This document shows, one piece after another, positions 8,819 through 18,315 of a stretch of 64,000 nt of DNA. The first letter of the stretch is position 1. Each line of letters begins with the position of its first letter. The stretch is from assembly GCA_001839685.1 (NCBI GenBank), contig MLAK01000927.1, positions 82,093-146,092 of the forward strand, read 5' to 3'. The notes under the pieces were generated by a model. It saw only the letters and a program-made list of their open reading frames with translations. It did not search any database and had not been told where the DNA came from. The translations under genes were made by a program, and so were the position numbers. Source of the stretch: Tritrichomonas foetus (Eukaryota > Parabasalia > Tritrichomonadida > Tritrichomonadidae).

Positions 8819-11176
8819 ATGTTTTTCCTGATTGGATTTACACTCTGCGTTGATCCCCCTGCTCCATGGGGCCCGCTTCCAACGCAAGGTCAATTAAATT
8901 ACCACAGGGAAGAGCTGTCTGCCTTCATCCACTATGGAATGAATACATTTACCGGAAAAGAATGGGGAGACGGCCAAGAAGATCCGAACTGGTTCAAACC
9001 AACGAAATTAGACACAGACCAGTGGGTTTCTACACTCAAAAACGCAGGATTCAAGCGAATCATCATGATTGGCCGCCACCATGACGGTTTTTGCCTTTGG
9101 AAGTCAAAATACACAGATCACCAAGTCAACGAAAGTAAAGATTTCCAGTCAATCTCACAATTCCTCCATCAGTCTGGAGATGTCATTGAAGAAATTTCCA
9201 AATCATGCTCGAAATACGACATGAATATGGGATTCTACTTATCGCCGTGGGATGCAAACAGCCCATATTATGGCAAAGAAGTTGAATATAATGAATATTA
9301 TATGAATCAACTCACGGAAATTTTGGGCGACAAGAAATATGGAAACAATGGAAAATTCGTTGAAGTTTGGATGGATGGCGCCAAAGGAACAGGAGCCGCC
9401 GATCAAAAATATTGGTTCCTTAAATGGTTCGAATTAATTGAGAATTTACAACCAGGAGCCGTTGTTTTCTCTCCATACGCTTCGACAGTTCGCTGGGTCG
9501 GAAATGAAGCAGGTATTGCTGGAGAAACATGCTGGTCGAGATTAAACCTCACCAGACAAAGAAACTGGTATGACGAGCATGGAGGTGATGAATCAGAATA
9601 TTTGAATCATGGTGATCCTGATGGAGATATTTGGAGCACAGCAGAGTGTGACGTTTCTTTGACTTCTGGCTGGTTCTGGAAGGAAGGAAAAGTTCCAAAG
9701 AGCATGAAAGAATTAACAACAATATATTTCTCATCTGTTGGACGTGGTCAACCATTCTTACTCAATGTTCCACCCAACACAGATGGATCCTTCCCACAAG
9801 ACTTTGTTGACAGACTTAATGAACTTCATGAAACCATTCAAAAGTCATTCAGTCTCAACTTTGCAGCAGCTAGTGGTGTCACATTCTCAGCTTCCCAAAT
9901 TCGTGGAGACGACGAAACCAACTTCGGTCCAAAGAATGTTGTTGATGGATCTTATGATACCTACTGGACAATGAATGATGGTCAATTAACAGGTACTCTT
10001 ACAATCGATTTTGGAGCTGATAAGACATTTGATATGATCTCCATCAGTGAACATATCGCACTCGGACAACGTGTTACATCATGGAGCGTTGAATATTTCA
10101 GTAATGGCGCTTGGACAGAATTCGAAAAAGGTACAACAATTGGTGCCAAAAGAATTCTTCGTCAACTTCCAGTTACATCATCAAAAGTTCGCATTAACAT
10201 CCTTGGTTCCCAAGCTGTTCCATTAATTGAATTCGTTGGAATCTACAAAGCTTATGGCGCTTTCTCTATGGGTGATGTTGTTCCAGACGGTCTTGAGGAA
10301 ATTTTGGCTGCTAAATTCCAAACAACTGGAAACTGGAACACTGAATCTGAAGGAATTTGGACCAAGCAAATTGGTGCTACAGCTTCTGCAACATTCAAGG
10401 GAACAAAGGCCTACATTGTCGGTATTGTCGATCCAGGTCACGGCGTCATGGATGTTTACATCGATGACGTGAAAGTTGGATCACCAAACACATATTCACC
10501 AAATAGACAATTACGTCAATTGCTCTTCCAAACAGACACTTTAGAAGATAAAGAGCATACAATTAAAGTTGTCTTAGTTTCACAAGCAATCGCACTTCAT
10601 GGATTCTACATCTTAAATAACAATGGAGCAGGTATCTTCGAAATAGAAAAACTTGATTATGATGTTGCTAAAGGTGATAGTGTTACTTTGACAATATTAA
10701 GAAATGGTGGCTCAGTTGGTTCTGCTCAAGTAACATTCCAAACTTCACCAGGTTCGGCTGTTCATGGAAGACACTATGTCGACATTACCACTGATTTGGT
10801 ATTCGCCAATGGTGAAACAAAGAAACAAGTAACAGTTGAAACAATCAAAAATACAGAAGTTACTGGAAACTTAACATTCTTCGGTGAAATTGTAAATCCA
10901 ACATCCAATGCCCTTGTTGGATTCAATGCATCATCAACAGTAACAATATACGAAACAAACATGGATAGATTCATGCATAAGATTAGACATCTTCAATATA
11001 AAGTTAAGACCAGCCCTTCAACCAAGATTGCCTTTATTGCTGCAGCTGCTGTAGGAGTTGTTGCTGTTGTTGCTGTAATCAGCTTCTTTGTGGTTAAAAG
11101 AAGCCAAAAGAATGAAGAAGAAATTGACACAAAGGCAATTATCAATCAACCTGAAGAACCAAACTATACAGCATAA
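8819..11176 (+). CDS. GH29 alpha-L-fucosidase, cell-surface anchored
   Basis: A 785-residue modular protein. A short hydrophobic N-terminus (MFFLIGFTLC) is a likely signal peptide. Residues 15-340 are a GH29 alpha-L-fucosidase domain with FIHYGMNTF, a GRHHDGFCLW block near 85-94 and EVWMDGAKG, whose Asp186 is the expected nucleophile. An F5/8 type C (discoidin-like) carbohydrate-binding domain covers about 341-478, then a second beta-rich segment to about 610. A Calx-beta domain follows at about 615-715 (GDSVTLTILRNGGS, GRHYVDI). A transmembrane helix at about 738-760 and a basic/acidic cytoplasmic tail of about 25 residues end the protein. Family knowledge says it removes terminal L-fucose from glycans; the anchor puts this outside the cell, suited to host or bacterial glycans. 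The frame extends upstream to a TTG at 8780, but the ATG at 8819 has an abutting initiator. Confidence 0.9.
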   Translation: MFFLIGFTLCVDPPAPWGPLPTQGQLNYHREELSAFIHYGMNTFTGKEWGDGQEDPNWFKPTKLDTDQWVSTLKNAGFKRIIMIGRHHDGFCLWKSKYTDHQVNESKDFQSISQFLHQSGDVIEEISKSCSKYDMNMGFYLSPWDANSPYYGKEVEYNEYYMNQLTEILGDKKYGNNGKFVEVWMDGAKGTGAADQKYWFLKWFELIENLQPGAVVFSPYASTVRWVGNEAGIAGETCWSRLNLTRQRNWYDEHGGDESEYLNHGDPDGDIWSTAECDVSLTSGWFWKEGKVPKSMKELTTIYFSSVGRGQPFLLNVPPNTDGSFPQDFVDRLNELHETIQKSFSLNFAAASGVTFSASQIRGDDETNFGPKNVVDGSYDTYWTMNDGQLTGTLTIDFGADKTFDMISISEHIALGQRVTSWSVEYFSNGAWTEFEKGTTIGAKRILRQLPVTSSKVRINILGSQAVPLIEFVGIYKAYGAFSMGDVVPDGLEEILAAKFQTTGNWNTESEGIWTKQIGATASATFKGTKAYIVGIVDPGHGVMDVYIDDVKVGSPNTYSPNRQLRQLLFQTDTLEDKEHTIKVVLVSQAIALHGFYILNNNGAGIFEIEKLDYDVAKGDSVTLTILRNGGSVGSAQVTFQTSPGSAVHGRHYVDITTDLVFANGETKKQVTVETIKNTEVTGNLTFFGEIVNPTSNALVGFNASSTVTIYETNMDRFMHKIRHLQYKVKTSPSTKIAFIAAAAVGVVAVVAVISFFVVKRSQKNEEEIDTKAIINQPEEPNYTA

Positions 11177-12165
11177 ATTTATAGTTAAAAATTTCATATT
11201 TATTTTTCTTCTTTTTCTTCCAAATTTAGAAGAAAATCTGAGGATTCTCTTTTTCTGTATGCGCAAAATCAATCTCATTTCTATTATATCACAGTGATAT
11301 TTTTGCTGTTACTGTGATCAAAACCAATATCATACAATTTGACTGACTATAATTATAAATGACTGCCATTGAAAATGCTTCAACTAGTTGAGAAACCTTC
11401 TTCCATTGATGTTGTAGCTGATCATTCACCCCTTTCTCATTTTATTAATATTGTGATTAATCCGTAAAATCTATTGTGCTTTCTTGATTTTTATTCATAT
11501 CATATGTGAAAGTATTGCGAATTTTATCTTCTTTAATATAAAAATTAGTAGTAGATGATACTTCATACCTAATATCTTCCTTGATGTGATTGGATAGTTC
11601 CATTGAAGTTGAATAGTAGTCATTTTTGAAAATAATTAGTTGTGATTTGGTGGAGTAAATCTTTTCCCCTGTGTTTAAGGAGATGTAAAATTATCATTAT
11701 TATTTCTAGATAAAATGATACTATTACCTTTCAATTTCCCCAGACAATAAAAGTAATATATTAAGAATTATCTGAAACATGACTTTGAATTTAAATTTTT
11801 TTTCTTTATTCAATTTGTTGTCATTAAAGAGTATTCAAAATAGAGGTATCATTCATGTTTTCATGATCTAAATGATATTGATAGGTGATTTGTATTTCAC
11901 TAAATTCTTTCTACTCGGAATCACTTTTCTTGATCTATTGGTGATATTAAGGCCCTACATTCTATTCTTAATAGGCTGTAATACAAGGGAAATTGAACTA
12001 AATTCGGTTTCTCATCACCTGCATTTTCTGTATTCAAAAATGCCAAGAAGGGAACATATAATAACAAAAAAGTTTTTGATGAAATCTACTTTTTAAATGG
12101 TATTATACAAGATCAAAAAAGAAGAAGAAAGAAATAAGTAAATCAGTTGACCGAATAATATATAT
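11177..12165. other. Spacer with a possible gene relic
   Basis: About 1 kb of 3' flank between two convergent genes. On the minus strand 11457-11690 is an open frame of 77 codons with coding-like composition but no early ATG, preceded by CTTAAACACAG, which resembles a trichomonad intron 3' end. Further upstream, near 11730-11900, are two more protein-like stretches in other frames, one with a signal-peptide-like MFQIILNILLLLSG. This may be a decayed small secreted-protein gene. The product is not recognised. Confidence 0.3.
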
Positions 12166-15100
12166 TTACAAAACAGTATGTCCAACAACTTCTTCAAGTA
12201 ATTCATTACAATATGTTCGTAATATATCACAAGTTTTTCTTACTGTTGGACAATGTGAAAGTAATTTAAATGGTTTAGCAAGTCGAATAGCACTTAGCAT
12301 GTAATTGCTTAACTGCTCTCTTTTCTCTGGAAGGGCATCCCACAAAACATTGGCAAATTTAAGTTTTGCAATATTTTCAGCTTGTTCAGGTATTTCAAAT
12401 TCGCCCGGGATGAGTCCATCTTTAATCATTTCGATTAATAAATTTGCACCTTGATCAAAACTATGTTTTAAATAATATTCAACACAGGCGCCTGACAAAC
12501 TCGATCCATTTGCATTATTTTTAAAGAAAAATAGCAAATGAACGCTTTCTTTAGAAGCACAATCTGATGATAATATTTCTTCAATATCTTCTTCATTAAA
12601 ATTATCAATCAATGTGGTATCATATGAAATTAAATCATGAACAATCTGTAAAAGCTTTAAATCTTTTGAGGAAAGAAAAGCCATTGCAACCCAATGGAAA
12701 TAAAGGCCAGTTGATTCAGGCAAAACTCGACAAAGTCGAATTAAAACATCTAAAAAGTGATCACAAAGACCGATTTTCTTGGTATTCATAATCATTTGGC
12801 AAGCACGTGGAATTAAACCAATGAAATATAATGGAATAGCAGATGGATCCGGAAAACAAGGTTTTTGTTTCACAATTCCAACAAGTGCCTCTTCAAAGAA
12901 CTTTTCTACACCTGGTTCAACTTCACCAAGTAGTCTAATTGCCAAACTTGCAGCCTCTCTTCGATAATCTTCTTCTGAATTAAATAAGAAATTTGGAAAC
13001 GATTCCCAAATGAAATCTGTATAAATATCTAATGCACCCGCATTTTCAGAAGCTGCAGCAACAGAAATAATCGGCGCTAAAAGTTGTTTTACGGAAGGTG
13101 AGGCTTCTCCGATATCAATGAATATATCTGGTCTCAAAAGATTCACTTTTGTCATTAATTTTTGGAAGCTTTCAGATTTTTTGGCAGATGAATAGATTCG
13201 ATTTAGATTTTCGATTTGAAAAGTTGTAAGAATTGCTGGGATGCATCCTTTCTTCATTAATACTTCATATAATAGTGACATTACACTATTTAATGCTAAA
13301 CAGTGCTGTTTTGACACCATTTTAAAGAAATCGCGTTGCATTTCAATTGATAAATATTGGACCATTAAATGAAGAGCTTCATCTTCATTTGCCCAATCAA
13401 CCTTAAGGGATTTACAAGCAATTGGAATAACTTGAAGAACAGTATTGATAACTCTTCGATTTGAAGAAAAATTGAAATTATTTAATAATGTTAAAAGTGG
13501 CTTTGTACTATCCCGGATTTGTTGGAAAACAAAAACAATTAATTTTGGCAGAGATTCAGATAGCATTACAATATTTGATAATGATTTTCCAATATTTCCA
13601 TCAATGAATTCGAAAAATAGGTGACATAACTCTTGATGATTGAAAATATGTTCACTGAAGACGTAAATCCAATCTTCAATGATTTTTTCATTTGTTGCCG
13701 CAATTCTAAACATGACATTTAATGCTAGTTGAATCGCTTGTTCATTATGCGTGCTAAGAAGTAATAAATCCATTGCATAAGAAGCAAATGTTTCCGAATA
13801 GAATATTTCTGAGGGCCAATTAACTTGATTTTCTTGGTTAAGCTTATCTTCTAAATCAGGGGGTACATTTGCCGAAAATTGATCAATTCCTTCTTGTTCA
13901 TAAAATAAAAGATAGCCAGTTCCAATGTTTTCAGAAGATCCTAATTTATCATCTGTCATTCCAAATGCCCATTCTGGTAAATGGCTAATTTCAAAATATT
14001 CAATTGATTGATCATTACAAACATACCAATCATTTATTCCATCTCGAACAATCGCAAAATAATGTCCTTGTTCAGCAGATCCTTGATGAACAATAACACC
14101 TTTCAATGTATACTTTTTATTACTATTTACATCAATTTTACAGGTATCAAGTTCGATTGGGAAATCGAATTCATGAACAAGTTTTTGTCTTTCTTGAGTT
14201 TCTAAAGGAAAGTCCCATCTTTGTAATTGAATACACAAATAATCAGGCCATTTAGTGATTTTTGACTTTTGGAAAACGTCAACTTTATCATTAACACCTT
14301 CGATTGTATATCCAAATATTTTGGAATCCTGAGAAAAGCGAATTAAAGCTTCATCTAATCTGTTCAATCCTTTAATAGGTAAAGGCAAATAATAAAAATT
14401 TTCTTTTGTTGATGAGACTACTTCATCACCATTTAGGAACAAGGTCGTAATTTCTCCTTGTAGATGTTGTGTTATTTCAGGAGAACCATTATCATGAATA
14501 GCGTTAACTATCATCAATAAAAATTCTTCAGCATCTTCTTGTTGAGAAGTATTAAAGTTTGATATTGTATCAACAAGTGGTCGAATTGATAAAGAACATC
14601 CTCGCACAAATTTAAGTTCAGCTAATAATTCTCGAAGTCGGGCAACAAAGGGCGAATAATCATTACTTTGTTTATTAATCAATTTCATAGAAATATTTGG
14701 TAGAACATTCAAAATCTGAAGAAGCGAATTAACATAACATGTGGAACCTAAATTTACGATTCCACTTCGTCCTTTGTAAGTAAAATCATCAGATAATTTC
14801 ATTGAAAGGGAAGGAACTTGCGGTAAATTCAATAAGAATGTATTCAATTGAGAAATCGATTGAGAATTTAATAAAAATGTTAAAGATGCTTTCCATGATT
14901 CTAAAGTTTGAACAAATGGTTGTTGCAAATTATGACAGGTAGGTGGTGCAAAAAGACGTTTTAATGTAAGTGTAATAGTATCTTCATTCACTGGAACTAA
15001 ATCTAATAGTGCTATATAAGTTTCATCAATATCTGAATAATGCGAAAATTCATACTGAACAAGATCATGGAAGAAAGGTAAATAAATTTCGCTTGGATAG

Positions 15101-17901
15101 TTCATTCTTTTCATCCACATGAAAAATTGCTTTGTTTTATTTCGGTTTTCTTTTCTAATTGCTGCAGGCAAAAGAGAAATAAAAACATCTCTATCTATTT
15201 CAGGTGAGATCATTCCAAGGAATGTTTGACGAATTATTTCTTGGTTGGTTTCAATTAAGCATTCTTGAATTATCTGTGAATTAAAACAATATTCATCTCC
15301 AAGTTTCCAAAGTGCAGCGCAAGCTATTGCTAATGAAACAGCATCATAGCGATTCTTTATGAGACATAAAAATACTTGAGTGATTTCATCTTCGTTTAGT
15401 TTATTTCCCGTGTCAGCATATACTTTCAAAGCATATGGATAAATATGAGAATACTCAGCATAGTTTTGTGGATTATCGCATTGCTCATGAAAAAGAGCTT
15501 GAATAAAGTTTGTTGGAGCAGGAAGTTGAAATACTTGATCGTCAGATTTCATATCTAATTTCTCAGTTGAATGTTCATTCAAATGTTCTTTGGTAGTTGA
15601 TTGTGATGATGAGCATAAATTAAATGGCTGGAATAAAGTAAGGAGTAAAAAAATAACTTCACTGTATTCATTATCTGGTTGAATTAATTGATACAAAAGT
15701 CCAATGTAAGTTTGATTATTAAGTTCATCAAGGAAAGGTGTCCAAATTTCTTGAGTTTCTTTCACATCATTTGTTTTGGCAGCATCAAGTTTAATTGGTT
15801 CAAATGGACTAATTCCAATCGATGTTAACGGGAAATTTGAAGAAATAGAGATTTCCTGGCTCCCTTTATATTCTGTAACGGATAACTGATTAATTTTCAT
15901 ATGAAATTCTAAAGCAAGTTCTAAAAATATTCGTTTAGTTGAATGAAACGGATGGAGAGAAACGAAAAATGTTTTAGGTGGATCATATTTCATAACAATT
16001 TTTTGAACAAATCCAAAAGTTTTTTGTTTTAATCTAAAATAGTCAACTTCATAAAGTGCAGCTTGATAAATTAAATAAATAGCATTGCTACACTTTAATG
16101 GATCTCCTAAATGACGAATAAGAATTTCAACAACTTGTTGAATTGAATCCCTATCTTTATGAATTACACCAAACAATTCACGAATTACCCATTCTGCATG
16201 CCTTGGTGATGTGGTATCATAAATAATTTTAAATAAGAAATTTTTTACATTATATTCATTTTTGGTTCTTTTCAATATAAAATTAATTAAAGGAAAGACC
16301 GCGGAAATGCATTGTTGAAAATTTAAACTCCTTAAATTCTCAATCATATGATCAGCTGGAACATTTTTTGTATTATCAATCCATTCAGTTAAGAGCCCCA
16401 AAATTTCAGCAGTATAAGAATCCGATGTATAACTTTGTAGCCTTTTATTGGCTGTATTGAATACATTTAATATGAAGTTTTTTGAATCAAATTTATTTAT
16501 AATATCTGTAAAATTATAAAGTAAAGTGAAAAGTTCTCGATTTTGAACAGATAATTTAATTATTTTCATGAGGAAAGAAGGTAGAACTGGATTTTGCGGT
16601 GAACTTAAAAATAAATAACTTAAAGACTTTAAATAATTGATATCATCTGTGGAATCCATGATATCTTTCATGTGCTGCCTTACATTATCATTTAATTCTA
16701 AGGTAGATAGATCATAATTTGCTAATCTTGAAGGGTCAGAAAGTAATTGTTGAAAAAGGGTTCTTGATATATCTAGAGATTCTACTCTTTCAATTAAAGT
16801 GCAATAAAGTGCGGGAAAAAAGATACCGGAATCAAGAATAATTTGGGCAAAATGATCCAAATGAGTTGAAATATTTGGAATAATTCGAATAATACACGTA
16901 AAACTTGCCGACGTTGTGGTTTTTATCAAATTTCCTAAATCATCTTCAGAAAAGTTGACGAAAGATGTTAATGATGGCAAAAATTGAAAAACCTCTCTCA
17001 ATAATGAATGGTGAGCTGATGGATCGGTAGCAGCACCTATCATTGCATTCTTTATGATGTTTGCCGAGTCTCCTGGACCAGTAGTTTCAACAATTTGAAT
17101 GATTTTGGAAACTAATGAATATCGAACTTGAACAGATCCATGGGAAGAGAGTTCACAAAATAATGTTAATATTCTATTGAGTAATTCAGGCATACATGGT
17201 GAAAAATCAGTCAAAAATGTGGCAATGTGGAGACAGTTTTCAGTTAAATTATTATTTGAGAGCATATGAATGGATGTCTCCATGAAAAATGGTAATAAAA
17301 GTGAGACATAAGTATGTGAAATCAAAGGCTCAATTTCTAAGAATAATGTAAGAATTGGGCATAAACTTTCAATCGAAAATTCATTCGATTTAATATAATC
17401 AATTGCAGTTTTGAAAAACTCTGAAGTAAATAATTGCTCAACAAGTGATGTGATAATGCTTGATGTTGGCGGTTTTTCTTTACTCAAATATCTTCCGTGA
17501 TCTTCGAATTTAAATAATTCATCAATTTTTGATTGAGAAAGTCGTTCGATTTCGTATGTTTTGGTAGTTTTTGGACAAAAATCGAAAAATGTGACAAGTG
17601 GTAAGACTAGATGCGGATTATATCGAGTTAATTGAATTAATTTTAATATTTCGAAATTTAAGCTGGAGGCTTCACGAATGGATGATCGAGAAGGATGTTC
17701 TAAATTTATGACTAATGGCCAGATTAGAGGTAGAGTTTGATCAACCCAATCAATCGCAACATCGGTAAATAGACTCGGTGGGGTATTGTTTAAATTGATA
17801 ATTGTGTCTTTTAGATGACGAAGTGTGCTTGGAATGTCGTCTGCCTGATAGATCTCACTCTGAAAATCGGCTTCAGTGGGAAAGATCGAATCAGATACCA
17901 T
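12166..17901 (-). CDS. Giant ubiquitin-specific protease (USP, C19)
   Basis: A 1,911-residue deubiquitinase. Residues 1-1040 are leucine-rich helical sequence of HEAT/ARM appearance. The USP catalytic domain covers about 1048-1330: the Cys box GIVNLGSTCYVNSLLQ with nucleophile Cys1055, the QQEDAEEFLLMIVNAIHD block, and the His box GVIVHQGSAEQGHYFAIVRD with His1280, followed by WYVCNDQSIEYF with Asn-Asp near 1296. All triad positions are present, so it should be active. About 580 more helical residues follow. The layout, with a catalytic core inside long helical flanks, resembles USP9X/USP24/USP34-type enzymes, which trim ubiquitin from many substrates. The substrate cannot be told from sequence. 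The ATG at 17901 is the first in frame; I see no canonical initiator close to it, but two TTCACCT motifs lie 21-47 bases upstream. Confidence 0.9.
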   Translation of the reverse strand: MVSDSIFPTEADFQSEIYQADDIPSTLRHLKDTIINLNNTPPSLFTDVAIDWVDQTLPLIWPLVINLEHPSRSSIREASSLNFEILKLIQLTRYNPHLVLPLVTFFDFCPKTTKTYEIERLSQSKIDELFKFEDHGRYLSKEKPPTSSIITSLVEQLFTSEFFKTAIDYIKSNEFSIESLCPILTLFLEIEPLISHTYVSLLLPFFMETSIHMLSNNNLTENCLHIATFLTDFSPCMPELLNRILTLFCELSSHGSVQVRYSLVSKIIQIVETTGPGDSANIIKNAMIGAATDPSAHHSLLREVFQFLPSLTSFVNFSEDDLGNLIKTTTSASFTCIIRIIPNISTHLDHFAQIILDSGIFFPALYCTLIERVESLDISRTLFQQLLSDPSRLANYDLSTLELNDNVRQHMKDIMDSTDDINYLKSLSYLFLSSPQNPVLPSFLMKIIKLSVQNRELFTLLYNFTDIINKFDSKNFILNVFNTANKRLQSYTSDSYTAEILGLLTEWIDNTKNVPADHMIENLRSLNFQQCISAVFPLINFILKRTKNEYNVKNFLFKIIYDTTSPRHAEWVIRELFGVIHKDRDSIQQVVEILIRHLGDPLKCSNAIYLIYQAALYEVDYFRLKQKTFGFVQKIVMKYDPPKTFFVSLHPFHSTKRIFLELALEFHMKINQLSVTEYKGSQEISISSNFPLTSIGISPFEPIKLDAAKTNDVKETQEIWTPFLDELNNQTYIGLLYQLIQPDNEYSEVIFLLLTLFQPFNLCSSSQSTTKEHLNEHSTEKLDMKSDDQVFQLPAPTNFIQALFHEQCDNPQNYAEYSHIYPYALKVYADTGNKLNEDEITQVFLCLIKNRYDAVSLAIACAALWKLGDEYCFNSQIIQECLIETNQEIIRQTFLGMISPEIDRDVFISLLPAAIRKENRNKTKQFFMWMKRMNYPSEIYLPFFHDLVQYEFSHYSDIDETYIALLDLVPVNEDTITLTLKRLFAPPTCHNLQQPFVQTLESWKASLTFLLNSQSISQLNTFLLNLPQVPSLSMKLSDDFTYKGRSGIVNLGSTCYVNSLLQILNVLPNISMKLINKQSNDYSPFVARLRELLAELKFVRGCSLSIRPLVDTISNFNTSQQEDAEEFLLMIVNAIHDNGSPEITQHLQGEITTLFLNGDEVVSSTKENFYYLPLPIKGLNRLDEALIRFSQDSKIFGYTIEGVNDKVDVFQKSKITKWPDYLCIQLQRWDFPLETQERQKLVHEFDFPIELDTCKIDVNSNKKYTLKGVIVHQGSAEQGHYFAIVRDGINDWYVCNDQSIEYFEISHLPEWAFGMTDDKLGSSENIGTGYLLFYEQEGIDQFSANVPPDLEDKLNQENQVNWPSEIFYSETFASYAMDLLLLSTHNEQAIQLALNVMFRIAATNEKIIEDWIYVFSEHIFNHQELCHLFFEFIDGNIGKSLSNIVMLSESLPKLIVFVFQQIRDSTKPLLTLLNNFNFSSNRRVINTVLQVIPIACKSLKVDWANEDEALHLMVQYLSIEMQRDFFKMVSKQHCLALNSVMSLLYEVLMKKGCIPAILTTFQIENLNRIYSSAKKSESFQKLMTKVNLLRPDIFIDIGEASPSVKQLLAPIISVAAASENAGALDIYTDFIWESFPNFLFNSEEDYRREAASLAIRLLGEVEPGVEKFFEEALVGIVKQKPCFPDPSAIPLYFIGLIPRACQMIMNTKKIGLCDHFLDVLIRLCRVLPESTGLYFHWVAMAFLSSKDLKLLQIVHDLISYDTTLIDNFNEEDIEEILSSDCASKESVHLLFFFKNNANGSSLSGACVEYYLKHSFDQGANLLIEMIKDGLIPGEFEIPEQAENIAKLKFANVLWDALPEKREQLSNYMLSAIRLAKPFKLLSHCPTVRKTCDILRTYCNELLEEVVGHTVL

Positions 17902-18283
17902 TCAAAGCCAAAATCTATAAATTCACCTGGAAAAGTATAATTTCACCTTCACTTTTTAGATTTGTTTTTATCGCCAAGATCTTCGTATGCAGAGAATTAT
18001 CAATAAAAATTTATATCTAGTAACCTTATTGAATCGTAATAGAAGTTGGATATCTAATATAACAATTGGAAAAGTGAAAAAAGTTTGTGCAGAAAATTCG
18101 ATAAATACAAAATTTCAAATAATGATGGTATTTAACTTGAACAATGAGTGTATCATAGAGATTTGTATCAAAGTTGGGATAATGGTGTAGGTTATCGATA
18201 AAAATTATTTGAAAATAAATTGACCTTTAATTCACTTAGTTTGACTAACTTTGTTTCAGAATGACATTTTGACCACAAGCCGA
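17902..18283. other. Divergent promoter spacer
   Basis: A spacer between the divergent USP and coiled-coil genes. It holds TTCACCT at 17922-17928 and 17942-17948, 20 bases apart, close to the USP start. No gene is seen. Confidence 0.5.
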
Positions 18284-18288
18284 TCATT
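18284..18288 (+). promoter_or_regulatory. Inr candidate for coiled-coil gene
   Basis: TCATT with predicted start at 18286 gives a 30-nt leader. Confidence 0.35.
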
Positions 18289-18315
18289 GTGTTTTGAAAT
18301 CTCGAAACACACGAG

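Noticed and set aside
11872..12096. 74-codon plus-strand ORF with hydrophobic N-terminus
   Set aside because: It lies opposite protein-like minus-strand relic frames, and its product matches nothing I know.
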